From: Brevundimonas intermedia | GTDB taxonomy: Bacteria; Pseudomonadota; Alphaproteobacteria; Caulobacterales; Caulobacteraceae | Direction: 5' to 3' | Length of the DNA: 64,000 bases | Assembly: GCF_027922165.1 (NCBI RefSeq) | Contig: NZ_BSFD01000001.1 | Location: 440,780 to 504,779, forward strand | In this document: piece after piece, positions 53,021 through 61,733 of the stretch | How the letters are laid out: the number at the start of each line of letters is the position of its first letter | How positions within the stretch are numbered: position 1 is the stretch's first letter | The notes under the pieces: model-generated | Seen by the model: the letters and a program-made list of their open reading frames with translations, nothing else | Database searches by the model: none | What the model was told of the DNA's origin: nothing | Position numbers and translations under genes: made by a program

Positions 53021-53575
53021 TTAGGCTTCGTCGCCGGCGGCTTCAGCCTTGGGCGCGGCCTTCTTCTTGGCCGGGGCCTTCTTGGCGGGAGCCGAGCTCT
53101 CGACCACGACGCCCTTGACCTCGGCGCCGTCCACGTCGGTCACGACCGTCTCTGTCGAACCCAGCGAAGAGGTCGCGCCCCGGGTGGCCAGGTTGCGAGC
53201 CCGCAGGTTGATCTCGGCCTTGGTCGTCAGATCGACCGTGCCGTCCCACTTGGCGGTCTCGCCGGCGCCTTCGATGCCGGTGATGCGCAGGACCGATTCC
53301 ATCTGGCGGTGGCCGTTGGTGCGGCGATAGCCCTGACGACGGGTCTTCTTGAAGATCTTGATCTTCTCACCCTTGCGGGTCTCGACCAGGGTTGCGCCGA
53401 CGAAGGCGCCGTCGATCAGCGGAGCGCCCAGGGTCACGCCCTTTTCGCCGCCCAGCATCAGGACGCTGTCGAACTTCAGCTCCGAGCCGGCGTCGCCATC
53501 GAGCTTTTCGACGACAATCGTATCGCCCGGTTGGACCCGGTACTGCTTGCCGCCGGTCTTGATCACCGCGTACAT
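53021..53575 (-). CDS. rplU: 50S ribosomal protein L21 with long Ala/Lys tail
   Basis: 184 residues: standard L21 (MYAVIKTGGKQYRVQPGD, IKIFKKTRRQGYRRTNGHRQ) in the first 100, followed by an 80-residue C-terminal extension rich in Ala and Lys at the end (KKAPAKKKAAPKAEAAG), as seen in many Caulobacterales. GAGG precedes the ATG. A terminator-like hairpin sits in its leader. Confidence 0.97.
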   Translation of the reverse strand: MYAVIKTGGKQYRVQPGDTIVVEKLDGDAGSELKFDSVLMLGGEKGVTLGAPLIDGAFVGATLVETRKGEKIKIFKKTRRQGYRRTNGHRQMESVLRITGIEGAGETAKWDGTVDLTTKAEINLRARNLATRGATSSLGSTETVVTDVDGAEVKGVVVESSAPAKKAPAKKKAAPKAEAAGDEA

Positions 53576-53600
53576 GTTGAAGCCTCAGCGCAAACGCAAA

Positions 53601-53665
53601 AATGAAGACGCCCTCCGGAGAGACCCCCGGGGGCGAAGAGCGGCGACATATACGGAAGGGCGTCT
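53601..53665 (-). promoter_or_regulatory. Attenuator-like leader hairpin of rplU
   Basis: On the minus strand, AGACGCCCTTCCG (53653-53665) pairs with CGGAGGGCGTCT (53606-53617, one bulge), enclosing 35 nt with a CCCCCGGGGG palindrome, and is followed by TCATTTTTG. The stem plus T-run end about 25 nt before the rplU ATG, so it could stop transcription under some condition (for example autogenous control by L21). Confidence 0.65.
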
Positions 53666-53784
53666 CGGAGTCAACGCCGCACACGGCGGAAATTCAGGCG
53701 TCGCAGCATTTCGCCCCATGATCTAGCGCCCCTCGACCAATCCGGTAAGGTCGCAGCCTGCATGAAATTCGGGGACAAGATCAC

Positions 53785-55119
53785 ATGACCACCGTCGCTA
53801 AGGGCGGCCAGGATTCGCGCACGGCCGCCGCGCGTCGGATCGTTTCGCATGTTGCGGAACATCTGCAGGCCGATCTGTCGTTGCAGCTCTGGAACGGCGA
53901 AGTCCTTCCTCTGGGCCCCGACGCCCGCGACGACATCCGCATCGTGCTGTCCTCCCCCTCCGCCGTACGCCGGCTGGTGCTGAAGCCCAGCCTGATGACC
54001 CTGTTCGAACTCTACGCGACGGGCGACGTGCGCATCGAGGGCGGCTCGCCCCTGGAAGCCGCCGATCGCTGGAACCATGGCCGCGCAGTCCACCTGCCGC
54101 GCCGGGTCAACAAGGGGCTGATCGCGCGCGCCTTGCTTCCCTTCCTTTGGGCCGGCCGGACCCGCACCGTCGGCGACGCCGCCTATGATCCCACCGGCGA
54201 GGCCGGCCAGCGCAAGGACAAGTCCGCTCGCACGGACAAGGACTTCATCGCCTTCCACTATGATGTCGGCAACGACTTCTACGGCCTCTTCCTGGACCCG
54301 GAGATGGTCTACTCCAGCGCCTGTTACGCCGACGCGGACCAGTCGCTGGAGGACGCCCAGACCCGCAAGCTGGACCTCATCTGCAGGAAACTCCGCCTCA
54401 AACCCGGTCAGACCCTGCTCGACATCGGCTGCGGCTGGGGCGGTCTGTCCTGCTGGGCGGCCCGGCACTATGGCGTCAAGGTCCACGGCGTGACCCTGTC
54501 GGAGGAACAGCTCGCCTTCGCCAACGCCAAGATCGCCCGCCTCGGCCTGCAAGACCGGATCACCCTGGAGCTCAAGGACTATCGCGACCTGGAGATGACC
54601 GGACAGTTCGACGCCATCAGCCAGGTCGAGATGTTCGAACACGTCGGCTTCGCCAACCACGACCGCCATTTCCTGGAGATGCATCGTCTGCTGAAGCCCG
54701 GAGGCCTGTATTTCCACCAGGCCTCGGTCCGGCGCGGCGGCCGCGATATCGGCAACATCACCCCCCAAACGACGGCAACGCGCACAATCGGCCGCTTCAT
54801 CTTCCCGGGCGGAGAACTGGACACCATCGGCATGACCGTAACCAACCTCGGCCGCCTGGGTTTCGAGGTGCTGGACGTCGAGAACCTGCGCGAACATTTC
54901 CAGGCCACCACGGCCGAGTGGTCCCGCCGCCTGATGGCCCGCAGGGACGAGGCCATCGCCATGGTCGGAGAGGAGCGCACCCGCCTGTGGCTGATCTTCT
55001 TCGCCATGTGCGCCAAGGGCTTCGAACGCGGCTCCATCCTCGTCTACCAGACCGTGGCCCAGAAGCGACGCGCCGGTAAATCGGGATTGCCGCTGGACCG
55101 CGCCTCCCTCTATCGCTGA
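53785..55119 (+). CDS. cfa: Cyclopropane-fatty-acyl-phospholipid synthase
   Basis: 444 residues. N-terminal lipid-binding region then a SAM methyltransferase: HYDVGNDFYGLFLDPEMVYSSACY, LLDIGCGWGGLSCWAA (SAM loop), GVTLSEEQLAFA, QVEMFEHVG (bicarbonate-site Glu region) and YFHQASVRR. Makes cyclopropane rings on unsaturated membrane lipids. Monocistronic, convergent with the phosphoribosyltransferase (6-nt gap). Confidence 0.95.
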   Translation: MTTVAKGGQDSRTAAARRIVSHVAEHLQADLSLQLWNGEVLPLGPDARDDIRIVLSSPSAVRRLVLKPSLMTLFELYATGDVRIEGGSPLEAADRWNHGRAVHLPRRVNKGLIARALLPFLWAGRTRTVGDAAYDPTGEAGQRKDKSARTDKDFIAFHYDVGNDFYGLFLDPEMVYSSACYADADQSLEDAQTRKLDLICRKLRLKPGQTLLDIGCGWGGLSCWAARHYGVKVHGVTLSEEQLAFANAKIARLGLQDRITLELKDYRDLEMTGQFDAISQVEMFEHVGFANHDRHFLEMHRLLKPGGLYFHQASVRRGGRDIGNITPQTTATRTIGRFIFPGGELDTIGMTVTNLGRLGFEVLDVENLREHFQATTAEWSRRLMARRDEAIAMVGEERTRLWLIFFAMCAKGFERGSILVYQTVAQKRRAGKSGLPLDRASLYR

Positions 55120-55125
55120 CAGCAG

Positions 55126-55659
55126 CTAGTCCAGCGCGCAGATGTCCGGAAGCCCCCGCAGGCCGCCTGCATTGTCCAGCCCGTAGCCGACCAGAAAGCG
55201 GTTCGGCGCCTCCCAGCCGACGAAGTCCGGCTCGGGCGCTCGGGGGGCGGGCCAGGGCTTGCGGGCGAAGACGCAGGTCAGGACTTCGGACGCTCCGGCC
55301 TCGCGAGCGATCCGCACAGCCTCGGCCAACGACAGGCCGGTGTCGAAGACGTCGTCGAGGATCAGGACCTTTCGACCGGCGATGGGACGCTGGAACGGCG
55401 CATAGACGTCGATCTTGCCGCGGCTGGTCTTGTCGTCGCCGTATGAGGCCAGCCACAAAGCGTCGAACCGGACATTGCGACCGACGCGGGACAGGGCGCG
55501 GGTCAGATCGGCGGCGAACCATAGACCGCCGGTCAGCAGCACGGCGGCGACCGTCTCATCGTCGATGACCGGCGCGATGCGCGCGGCGAGATCCGCCACA
55601 ACGCGGGCGATGTCGGCCTCGGCCAGGAGGACGGTCGGCGCGGGAGAGGGATCAGCCAT
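55126..55659 (-). CDS. Phosphoribosyltransferase (hypoxanthine PRT-like)
   Basis: 177 residues from ATG 55659. Type I PRTase: VAAVLLTGGLWFAADLTRAL (loop I), WLASYGDDKTSRGKIDVY, and the PRPP motif VLILDDVFDTGLSLAEAV. Closest to hypoxanthine/xanthine-type enzymes of purine salvage; substrate not certain. Its start lies inside the last codons of the zinc-ribbon gene and directly follows a 9-bp hairpin. Confidence 0.88.
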   Translation of the reverse strand: MADPSPAPTVLLAEADIARVVADLAARIAPVIDDETVAAVLLTGGLWFAADLTRALSRVGRNVRFDALWLASYGDDKTSRGKIDVYAPFQRPIAGRKVLILDDVFDTGLSLAEAVRIAREAGASEVLTCVFARKPWPAPRAPEPDFVGWEAPNRFLVGYGLDNAGGLRGLPDICALD

Positions 55660-56677
55660 GCGAGGCGGATACCGCCTCGCCATGACCTCTGTCCACCACG
55701 GGAATGGGCCGGGCCTCGATTGGAGCGCCCGCGCCGCGCCCGCTGAGCCCTGGCGCCACGGCCGAACGCAGGCCGTTTGAGGCGGGCGCAAGCTCCGCAT
55801 GGGCGTCTGCCGGAGCATGGTCTGCCGGGGCGGCATGAGCATCGACCGGCGCATGCGCGTCAGCCGGGGGATGCGCCGGGGCGGCGTGATCCTCGCCATG
55901 ATCTTCCCCATGCGCCTTCGCCGGCGCGGCGTGGCCCTCAGCGCCGTGATCCTTGGCCGGCTTGGCGTGGGATGGTTCCGCCGTCACGAAGTTGACGCCG
56001 ATATCGGCCGCGTGACCGCCGGGATCGGGGATGAGCACAGCGAACCCCTGCACCTTTCCGGGCAGGACCGGCGCGGCGTCGATGGTCACGATCTTGAACC
56101 CGACCTCGGCGCCATGCTCGTCCAGCAGGGCAACGCGGACCGGCGGGGCCACGATCTCGGCGTCGCGGACGTTGCGTAGAGCGCCCGAGACCAGAACCAT
56201 CCCCGGATGGGCGGCGACCTCCTTGGCGGTCATGGCCTCGAAGTCCAGGCCGACAGGGTTCACAGGCGCGCCGACGGCGGCATAGGCGGCGGCGGCGCGT
56301 GGGAAGGCCTCCACCACCTCGATCCGGAACAGGAAGGCAGAGACGATCACGCCGACAAAGGCGCTGGCCAGGCCCGCCCAGACCACGCCATGCGCGGCGG
56401 CGCGGCGCAGGCGACGCTGCTGTTCGGCGCGGGCGCGGAAAGCCTTGGGCAATTCCGGCGCCGGGGTCTCGGCTAGACTGGCGGGTTCGGAGGCGGCGTC
56501 CGGCTCGGGCGTGGAGATGACGCGGGGCTCGGGCGCGACGTTCAATTCCAGGGGTTCATCGCTGGTCGCACGCCAGACTTCGCCGCACGATTTGCAACGC
56601 ACCTTGCGCCCGTTCGCGCCCATGGCGTCGTCGGGAATGAAATAGCTGGTGGCGCAGGCGGGGCAGGTCAGTATCAT
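55652..56677 (-). CDS. Zinc-ribbon membrane protein with His-rich tail
   Basis: 341 residues from ATG 56677. N-terminal MJ0042-type zinc ribbon with Cys 5, 8, 28 and 31 (ILTCPACATSYFI; VRCKSCGEVWRA), Pro/Glu linker, TM helix (about 96-117) and a DUF3426-like domain (GALRNVRDAEIVAPPVRVALLD). Residues 237-299 form an Ala/Pro/His/Asp-rich tail with 11 histidines, five at an exact 6-residue spacing, ending in a further 42 residues. Divergent from ftsEX, as commonly found for this zinc-ribbon family. Function unknown. Confidence 0.85.
   Translation of the reverse strand: MILTCPACATSYFIPDDAMGANGRKVRCKSCGEVWRATSDEPLELNVAPEPRVISTPEPDAASEPASLAETPAPELPKAFRARAEQQRRLRRAAAHGVVWAGLASAFVGVIVSAFLFRIEVVEAFPRAAAAYAAVGAPVNPVGLDFEAMTAKEVAAHPGMVLVSGALRNVRDAEIVAPPVRVALLDEHGAEVGFKIVTIDAAPVLPGKVQGFAVLIPDPGGHAADIGVNFVTAEPSHAKPAKDHGAEGHAAPAKAHGEDHGEDHAAPAHPPADAHAPVDAHAAPADHAPADAHAELAPASNGLRSAVAPGLSGRGAGAPIEARPIPVVDRGHGEAVSASHG
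55660..55680 (-). promoter_or_regulatory. Perfect 9-bp inverted repeat abutting the PRT start codon
   Basis: GCGAGGCGG TAT CCGCCTCGC read on the minus strand ends directly at the ATG of the phosphoribosyltransferase. The hairpin contains the only GAGG-like sequence near the start, so it may hide the ribosome site. It lies within the 3' end of the zinc-ribbon gene's coding sequence (which ends at 55652). Confidence 0.5.
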
Positions 56678-56749
56678 GTGGCTGACTGCGAGGCTGTCGC
56701 CCCCTCCTGTAAGGCGCGATTTCGCACCCTGTCCCTGAAACAAAACTCA

Positions 56750-57469
56750 ATGCCGTCCTCGCCAACCAGCGCCGCCGATGCCGCCCCCGTGACCGAGACC
56801 GTCCGCCTGTCGGGCGTGGGTTTCGGCTATGCGGACGCGCCCGACGTGCTGCGAGACGTTAACCTCATTCTGACGCGAGGCTCTTTCCACTTCCTTACCG
56901 GGCCGTCCGGAGCCGGAAAGTCTTCGCTGTTGAGGCTTTTGACCCTGGCCGACCGGCCGACCACAGGGACCGTCCGCCTGTTCGGAGCCGATGTCTCGGA
57001 CATCGACCGGCGCGACATCCCGGCCTTTCGCCGCCGTATGGGTGTGGTGTTCCAGGATTTCCGCCTGCTGGACCATCTGTCGGCCTTCGACAACGTCGCC
57101 CTGCCCCTGCGCCTGGCGGGCGGGCGCGAGGCCGACTACGCCGCCGATGTGGAAGAAATGCTGAAATGGGTCGGCCTGGGCCGGCGGATGGACGCCCGTC
57201 CCCCGGCCCTGTCCGGCGGCGAGAAACAGCGGCTGGCCATCGCCCGCGCCGTCATCACCCGCCCCGGCCTGATCGTCGCAGACGAACCGACCGGCAGCGT
57301 GGACGCCGTCATGGCTGACAAGCTGTTGCGTCTGTTCCAGTCGCTGAACCGGCTGGGCGCCACCGTCCTGATCGCCAGCCACGACCAGGCCCTGGCCGAA
57401 CGCTCGGGCGCGCAGGTGCTGCGACTGGAACAAGGCCGGCTCAGCAAGGCCCGAAGGGTCGCCGCATGA
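56750..57469 (+). CDS. ftsE: Cell division ATP-binding protein FtsE
   Basis: 239 residues from ATG 56750. ABC ATPase: Walker A LTGPSGAGKSSLLR, Q-loop GVVFQDFRLLDHLSAFDNV, signature ALSGGEKQRLAIARAV, Walker B LIVADEPTG followed by SVD (GNLD is more usual). Works with FtsX to activate periplasmic peptidoglycan hydrolases at the septum. No obvious Shine-Dalgarno. Divergent from the zinc-ribbon gene. Confidence 0.95.
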   Translation: MPSSPTSAADAAPVTETVRLSGVGFGYADAPDVLRDVNLILTRGSFHFLTGPSGAGKSSLLRLLTLADRPTTGTVRLFGADVSDIDRRDIPAFRRRMGVVFQDFRLLDHLSAFDNVALPLRLAGGREADYAADVEEMLKWVGLGRRMDARPPALSGGEKQRLAIARAVITRPGLIVADEPTGSVDAVMADKLLRLFQSLNRLGATVLIASHDQALAERSGAQVLRLEQGRLSKARRVAA

Positions 57470-58368
57470 TCCGGCTGTCCGACTTCCGCTTCTCGACAGG
57501 ACGCCCCGGCCTGCTGCCGCCCGCCGCCGCAGGCGAGCCCTGGTTGATGACGGTCATCGCCGTTTTGTGTTTCCTGGCCTGTCTCGCCGCCGTCGCCGCC
57601 TCCGCCGCCGACCGGGCCGCCCATGGCTGGGCGCGCCAGCTGGGGTCCGAAGCGACGGTCCAGGTGCGCCCCCGCGTCGGCGAGAGCGGCGACACCGCCG
57701 CCGCCCGCGCGGCCGAGACCCTGTCCGGCGTTGAAGGAGTCGAAGAGGCGGCGGCGCTGGACCGCAAGGCGGCCGAGGATCTGTTGCGCCCTTGGCTGGG
57801 TGACGCCGTCCTGCCCGATCTGCCCATGCCCCATCTGGTGACGGTGCGTCTGAAACCCGACGCTCCCGCCAGCGCCGTGACCCTGAGCCGCGCCCTGGCC
57901 GAGGCCGGGCTGGACGCCACGGTCGACGACCACAGCCTTTGGCGCGGCGAGGTCGAACGTTCCGCCGCCCTGATCACCACCCTGGCCGGCGCCGCCTTCC
58001 TGGCCACCGCCTTCGCCGCCGCCGCCGCCATCGCCTACGCCACGCGCGCTGGTCTGGCGGCCGGGCGCGGCGTGATCGAGACCCTCAGCCTGAACGGCGC
58101 GACGGACGGACGCATCGCCTGGCTGTTCCAACGGCGTTTCGCTCTGATCGCGGCCGGCGCCGGCGCGATCGGGGCCGGGGCGGCGGGCCTGCTGCTGGCC
58201 TTCCTGCGGTTCTTGGGCGGTTCGGACGGCCTGACACAGGCGCTGCCGGTGACCTGGGGCGACCTGCTGCTGCTCTCGCCATGTCCGCTGCTGGCGGCTA
58301 CGGTGGCGCTTGTCGCGGCCAGATTCGCCGCCATGCAGGTGCTGGGCTCAGGCAGGAGGAAGGCATGA
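57466..58368 (+). CDS. ftsX: Cell division protein FtsX
   Basis: 300 residues, four TM helices (about 24-44, 166-190, 215-245, 260-285) around a periplasmic loop (WARQLGSEATVQVRPRVGESG...). The FtsX permease pattern is divergent but the ATGA overlap with ftsE and the topology fix the identity. FtsEX couples ATP hydrolysis to wall hydrolase control. Confidence 0.92.
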   Translation: MIRLSDFRFSTGRPGLLPPAAAGEPWLMTVIAVLCFLACLAAVAASAADRAAHGWARQLGSEATVQVRPRVGESGDTAAARAAETLSGVEGVEEAAALDRKAAEDLLRPWLGDAVLPDLPMPHLVTVRLKPDAPASAVTLSRALAEAGLDATVDDHSLWRGEVERSAALITTLAGAAFLATAFAAAAAIAYATRAGLAAGRGVIETLSLNGATDGRIAWLFQRRFALIAAGAGAIGAGAAGLLLAFLRFLGGSDGLTQALPVTWGDLLLLSPCPLLAATVALVAARFAAMQVLGSGRRKA

Positions 58369-59030
58369 GGCTACTCGCCGTTGTCGGCATCGTCGTCCTG
58401 ATCTGGCTGGTTGGCCTGTTCGCCTTCGCGCACCGGGTGCGCGAACTGACCCCCGCCGAAGACCCAGTCGCCGCAGACGCCATTGTGGCCCTGACCGGCC
58501 CGTCGGCCGAGAGGGTCAACGCCGCCATCCGCCTGCTGGAACAGGGCAAGGGCCAGCGCGTCCTGATCTCGGGTGTCAATCGCGAGGTCCGTCGTCGCGA
58601 ACTGCGCGAGTTGACGCCGGGCTCCAGCCGCCTGTTCAACTGCTGTGTCGACCTGGGTTTCGAGGCCGAAGACACCGTCGGCAACGCCCAGGAAATCGCC
58701 GCCTGGGCGCGGTCCAAGGGCTATGACGACCTGATCGTTGTCACCTCCGACTATCATATGCCCCGCTCGCTGGTGGAGATCCGCGGCCAGCTGCCGGGCG
58801 TTAAACTGACGCCCTATGCGGTCTCCACGCCGTCCTTGGACAACCGGCATTGGTGGCGTGCGACGGTGACTGCGCGGCGCATGACTCTGGAATACATGAA
58901 ATATCTCGCCGCACTGGGCCGCGAAGGCGTCCGTCGCCTCAGTCGCGACGCCCCTGTGTCCGACGTTGGGTCCGACGTTGGGTCCGACATCCCTGTCTCC
59001 GACCTTCCCCCCGAAAAGGCCCCTGCCTAA
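58365..59030 (+). CDS. YdcF/SanA-like (DUF218) protein
   Basis: 221 residues starting at ATG 58365 (ATGA overlap with ftsX). N-terminal TM anchor (LAVVGIVVLIWLVGLFAF) and a periplasmic DUF218 domain: AADAIVALTGPSAERVNAAIRLL, VLISGVN, TVGNAQEIAAWARSKGYDDLIVVTSDYHMPRS. Linked to envelope polysaccharide metabolism. The C-terminal tail contains a 12-bp tandem duplication (TCCGACGTTGGG at 58959-58982) giving SDVGSDVGSD. Confidence 0.9.
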   Translation: MRLLAVVGIVVLIWLVGLFAFAHRVRELTPAEDPVAADAIVALTGPSAERVNAAIRLLEQGKGQRVLISGVNREVRRRELRELTPGSSRLFNCCVDLGFEAEDTVGNAQEIAAWARSKGYDDLIVVTSDYHMPRSLVEIRGQLPGVKLTPYAVSTPSLDNRHWWRATVTARRMTLEYMKYLAALGREGVRRLSRDAPVSDVGSDVGSDIPVSDLPPEKAPA

Positions 59031-59762
59031 GTGAACACCCTGCGTTCCCTGCTCTTCACCGCCTGGCTCTATCTGTCGATGCCGATCGTCGCCATCGGCC
59101 TGTCGCCCATCCTTCTGGCGCCGCACCCTTATGCGCAGGGCGTCTGCAAACTCTGGGCGAAGATCGTCCTGTTCGGCCTGCGCTGGATCGCCGGGGTGAA
59201 GGTCGAGGTGCGGGGACTGGAGCACGCGCCGTCGGGCGCAGCCCTGATCGCGTCGAAACACCAGGGCATGCTGGACATCGTCGCCCTGCTCGCCGTCCTG
59301 CCCGACGCCTGTTTCGTCATGAAGAAGGAACTGATGCCCCTGCCCTTCTTCGGCTGGTTCGCTTGGAAGGCCAAGATGATCGCTGTGGACCGCGCCGGCC
59401 ACGCCAGGGCGCTGAAGGACATGACCCGTCAGGCCCGCGAGCGCCTGTCTGAGGGCCGCCAAATCGTCATCTTCCCCGAGGGCACCCGCAACGACCCCGG
59501 GGTGCCCGGCGACTACAAGCCCGGCGTCGCCGCCATCTATCGCGATCTGGAAGGCCCCTGCTGGCCCGTCGCAACCAACTCCGGCGTCCACTGGCCGGCC
59601 CACGGCTTCCGGCGTTATCCAGGCAAGGTGGTGTTCGAATTCCTGGAGCCGATTCCCGCCGGACTGAAGCGCGGCGCGATGATGGCGTTGCTGGAAAGTC
59701 GCATTGAGACGGCTTCGACTGCACTCTTGGAGCCAAAGGCACAGCTCGAACGTATGGGGTGA
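59031..59762 (+). CDS. plsC: 1-acyl-sn-glycerol-3-phosphate acyltransferase
   Basis: 243 residues. GTG start at 59031 immediately after the ydcF stop TAA. Two N-terminal hydrophobic segments then the acyltransferase motifs KHQGMLDIVAL (HX4D), AWKAKMIAVDRAG, IVIFPEGTRN (EGTR) and PVATNSGVHW. Forms phosphatidic acid at the inner membrane. Last gene of the ftsEX-ydcF-plsC operon. Confidence 0.93.
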   Translation: MNTLRSLLFTAWLYLSMPIVAIGLSPILLAPHPYAQGVCKLWAKIVLFGLRWIAGVKVEVRGLEHAPSGAALIASKHQGMLDIVALLAVLPDACFVMKKELMPLPFFGWFAWKAKMIAVDRAGHARALKDMTRQARERLSEGRQIVIFPEGTRNDPGVPGDYKPGVAAIYRDLEGPCWPVATNSGVHWPAHGFRRYPGKVVFEFLEPIPAGLKRGAMMALLESRIETASTALLEPKAQLERMG

Positions 59763-59787
59763 CCGATCCCGTACGAGGAAGCTCTCA

Positions 59788-60573
59788 ATGTCCCTGCGTC
59801 TCCTGGCTTTGACCGCCGTCGCCGCCACCGCCTTCGCCGGCTCCGCCCTGGCCCAGTCCCAGCCCTATGAGCAGATCCGCCCTGCACCCGACGGCTGGAC
59901 CGTCGATCTCGGCGTCGGCGCCCTGTACAGCAAGGACAGCGGCGGGGACACGGGCTCCGAGACCCAGGTCGTGCCCTGGGTGTCCGCAAACTATCGCGAC
60001 GTCGTCTATCTGAGCGCCATCGACGGCCTTGGCTGGAACGCCGTCAAGACCGACGACTTCCGCGCCGGCCTGCAACTGCGCCCGCGCTTCTCGCCCGAAG
60101 ACATCGAGGGCCTGGACCTGGATCGTCCTGACTTCGGCGCAGACGTCGCCGCCTACGCCTTCAAGCGCCTGCCCGGCAATATCGTGGTCGGCGGCCGGGT
60201 CAGCCGCGACGTGACGGACGTCAGCGAGGGCACCGAATACTACGCCTCCGTCGGCCACCAACGCGTGACGCCGATCGGCCTGATGAACCTCTCGGTCTAT
60301 GCACGCGGCGGCGACGCCAAGCTGGCCGACGCCTATTATGGCGTCAGCGCCGCCGAGGCCGCCCGCAACGGCATCGACGCCTACTCGCCGGGCAGCGGCC
60401 TGCAAGGCGCGGGCGCCAGCCTGTTCCTGCTGGTCCCTCTCAACGACAAATGGGGCGCCGGCGCCCTGGTCAACTATGAACGCCGGCTGGGCGACGTGGC
60501 CGACAGCCCCCTGTCCCAGGAAGACGACACCATCCGCACGGGCGTCTTCTTCGCCCGTCGCTTCGGCGGCTGA
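59788..60573 (+). CDS. MipA/OmpV family outer membrane protein
   Basis: 261 residues. Signal peptide (about 1-22, ending ALAQ), then an amphipathic beta-strand series (TVDLGVGALYSKDSGG, VPWVSANYRDVVYLSAIDGLGWNAVKTDDFRAGLQLRPRF) ending in the outer-membrane C-terminal phenylalanine region TGVFFARRFGG. The MipA family scaffolds wall enzymes or acts as a porin. ATG 59788 with AGGA upstream; the frame to 59704 lies under plsC. Confidence 0.88.
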   Translation: MSLRLLALTAVAATAFAGSALAQSQPYEQIRPAPDGWTVDLGVGALYSKDSGGDTGSETQVVPWVSANYRDVVYLSAIDGLGWNAVKTDDFRAGLQLRPRFSPEDIEGLDLDRPDFGADVAAYAFKRLPGNIVVGGRVSRDVTDVSEGTEYYASVGHQRVTPIGLMNLSVYARGGDAKLADAYYGVSAAEAARNGIDAYSPGSGLQGAGASLFLLVPLNDKWGAGALVNYERRLGDVADSPLSQEDDTIRTGVFFARRFGG

Positions 60574-60580
60574 GGCAAAG

Positions 60581-60606
60581 GCGGCGACCACACCGGCGGT
60601 CGCCGC
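60581..60606. terminator. Hairpin between convergent mipA-like gene and hisC
   Basis: GCGGCGACC (60581-60589) pairs perfectly with GGTCGCCGC (60598-60606), 8-nt loop, in the 42-bp gap between two convergent genes. No T-run follows on either strand, so termination would be weak or Rho-assisted. Confidence 0.5.
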
Positions 60607-60615
60607 ACTCGCGGA

Positions 60616-61719
60616 TCAGGTCGCCGCGAACTCGCTCAGCGCGTCGATCACGGCGCGGTTTTGATCTTCCGTGCCGATGGTGATGCGCAGGCCCTGCGGC
60701 AGGCCGTAGCCGCCGACGCCCCGAACGATGATCCCCTTGGCGTTCAGGTAATCGTTAGCGGCGGCGGCGCGTTGGGCGCTGTCGAACAACACCAGCACGA
60801 AGTTGCCGGCGCTGGGCAGAACCTCAAAGCCGAAGCCGCGCACGGCCTGGGTCAGGCGCGGCTTCCAGGCCGTGATCAGGTCGCGTGACGCCTGCTGGTG
60901 CGCCTCGTCGCCCACAGCGGCGGCCGCCGCCTCCAGCCCCGGCACAGAGACATTGAACGGCAGCCGGATCCGATCCATCGCCTCGACCATCGCAAGCGGC
61001 GCATAACCGAAGCCGATGCGCAGCCCCCCCAGGCCGTGGATCTTGGAGAAGGTGCGGGTGACGACGACGTTGGCCGCGTCCTTGGCCAGCGGGAAGGCGG
61101 TCTCCCAGTCGGCCTCGGTCACATATTCCGCATAGGCCTCGTCGACCACCAAGATGACGTTGGCCGGCAGGGCCGCATGCAGACGGCGAATCTCCTCGCC
61201 GGTGTTGTAGCTGCCGGTCGGGTTCGACGGGTTGGAGACATAGACGATCTTCGTCCGCTCATCGACCTGGGCCAACAGCGCATCGACCTCGGCCTTGAAG
61301 TTGGGCTCGGGCGCAAGCTTGACCTGGGCCTCACAGCCCAGGGCGCTGATCCGGTAGGCCAGGAAGCCGTACTGGCCGCAGACGATATTATCGCCCGCCG
61401 TCAGATAGGTCTGGTTCAGCAGGGCGAAGACCTCGTCCGAGCCGTTGCCGAAGATCAGCCGCTCGGGTTCCAGCCCATGCGTGTCCGCCACCGCGTCGCG
61501 CAACTTGGTCGCCCGACCGTCCGGGTAGATGTGGATATTCTTGATCGCGGCTTCATAGGCCGCGCGCGCCTTCTCGCCCGCGCCCAGCATGTTCTCGTTC
61601 GAGGACAGCTTCATCGGCTCGGCGACGCCGGCGATGGACGACTTGCCGCCGACATAGGGGGCGATGTCGAGGATGCCGGGCTTTGCCTCGGGTCCTTGGG
61701 GCGCAGGCGCGTCGGTCAT
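60616..61719 (-). CDS. hisC: Histidinol-phosphate aminotransferase
   Basis: 367 residues from ATG 61719. Fold-type I aminotransferase: KLSSNENMLG, FGNGSDEVFALL, VYVSNPSNPTGSYN, VDEAYAEYV (PLP aspartate) and TRTFSKIHGLGGLRIGFGYA (Schiff-base lysine). Histidine synthesis step 7; in many alphaproteobacteria it also serves aromatic amino-acid transamination. Follows the 228-residue gene by 14 nt on the same strand. Confidence 0.95.
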   Translation of the reverse strand: MTDAPAPQGPEAKPGILDIAPYVGGKSSIAGVAEPMKLSSNENMLGAGEKARAAYEAAIKNIHIYPDGRATKLRDAVADTHGLEPERLIFGNGSDEVFALLNQTYLTAGDNIVCGQYGFLAYRISALGCEAQVKLAPEPNFKAEVDALLAQVDERTKIVYVSNPSNPTGSYNTGEEIRRLHAALPANVILVVDEAYAEYVTEADWETAFPLAKDAANVVVTRTFSKIHGLGGLRIGFGYAPLAMVEAMDRIRLPFNVSVPGLEAAAAAVGDEAHQQASRDLITAWKPRLTQAVRGFGFEVLPSAGNFVLVLFDSAQRAAAANDYLNAKGIIVRGVGGYGLPQGLRITIGTEDQNRAVIDALSEFAAT

Positions 61720-61733
61720 GGAAAGCCTTGAAC

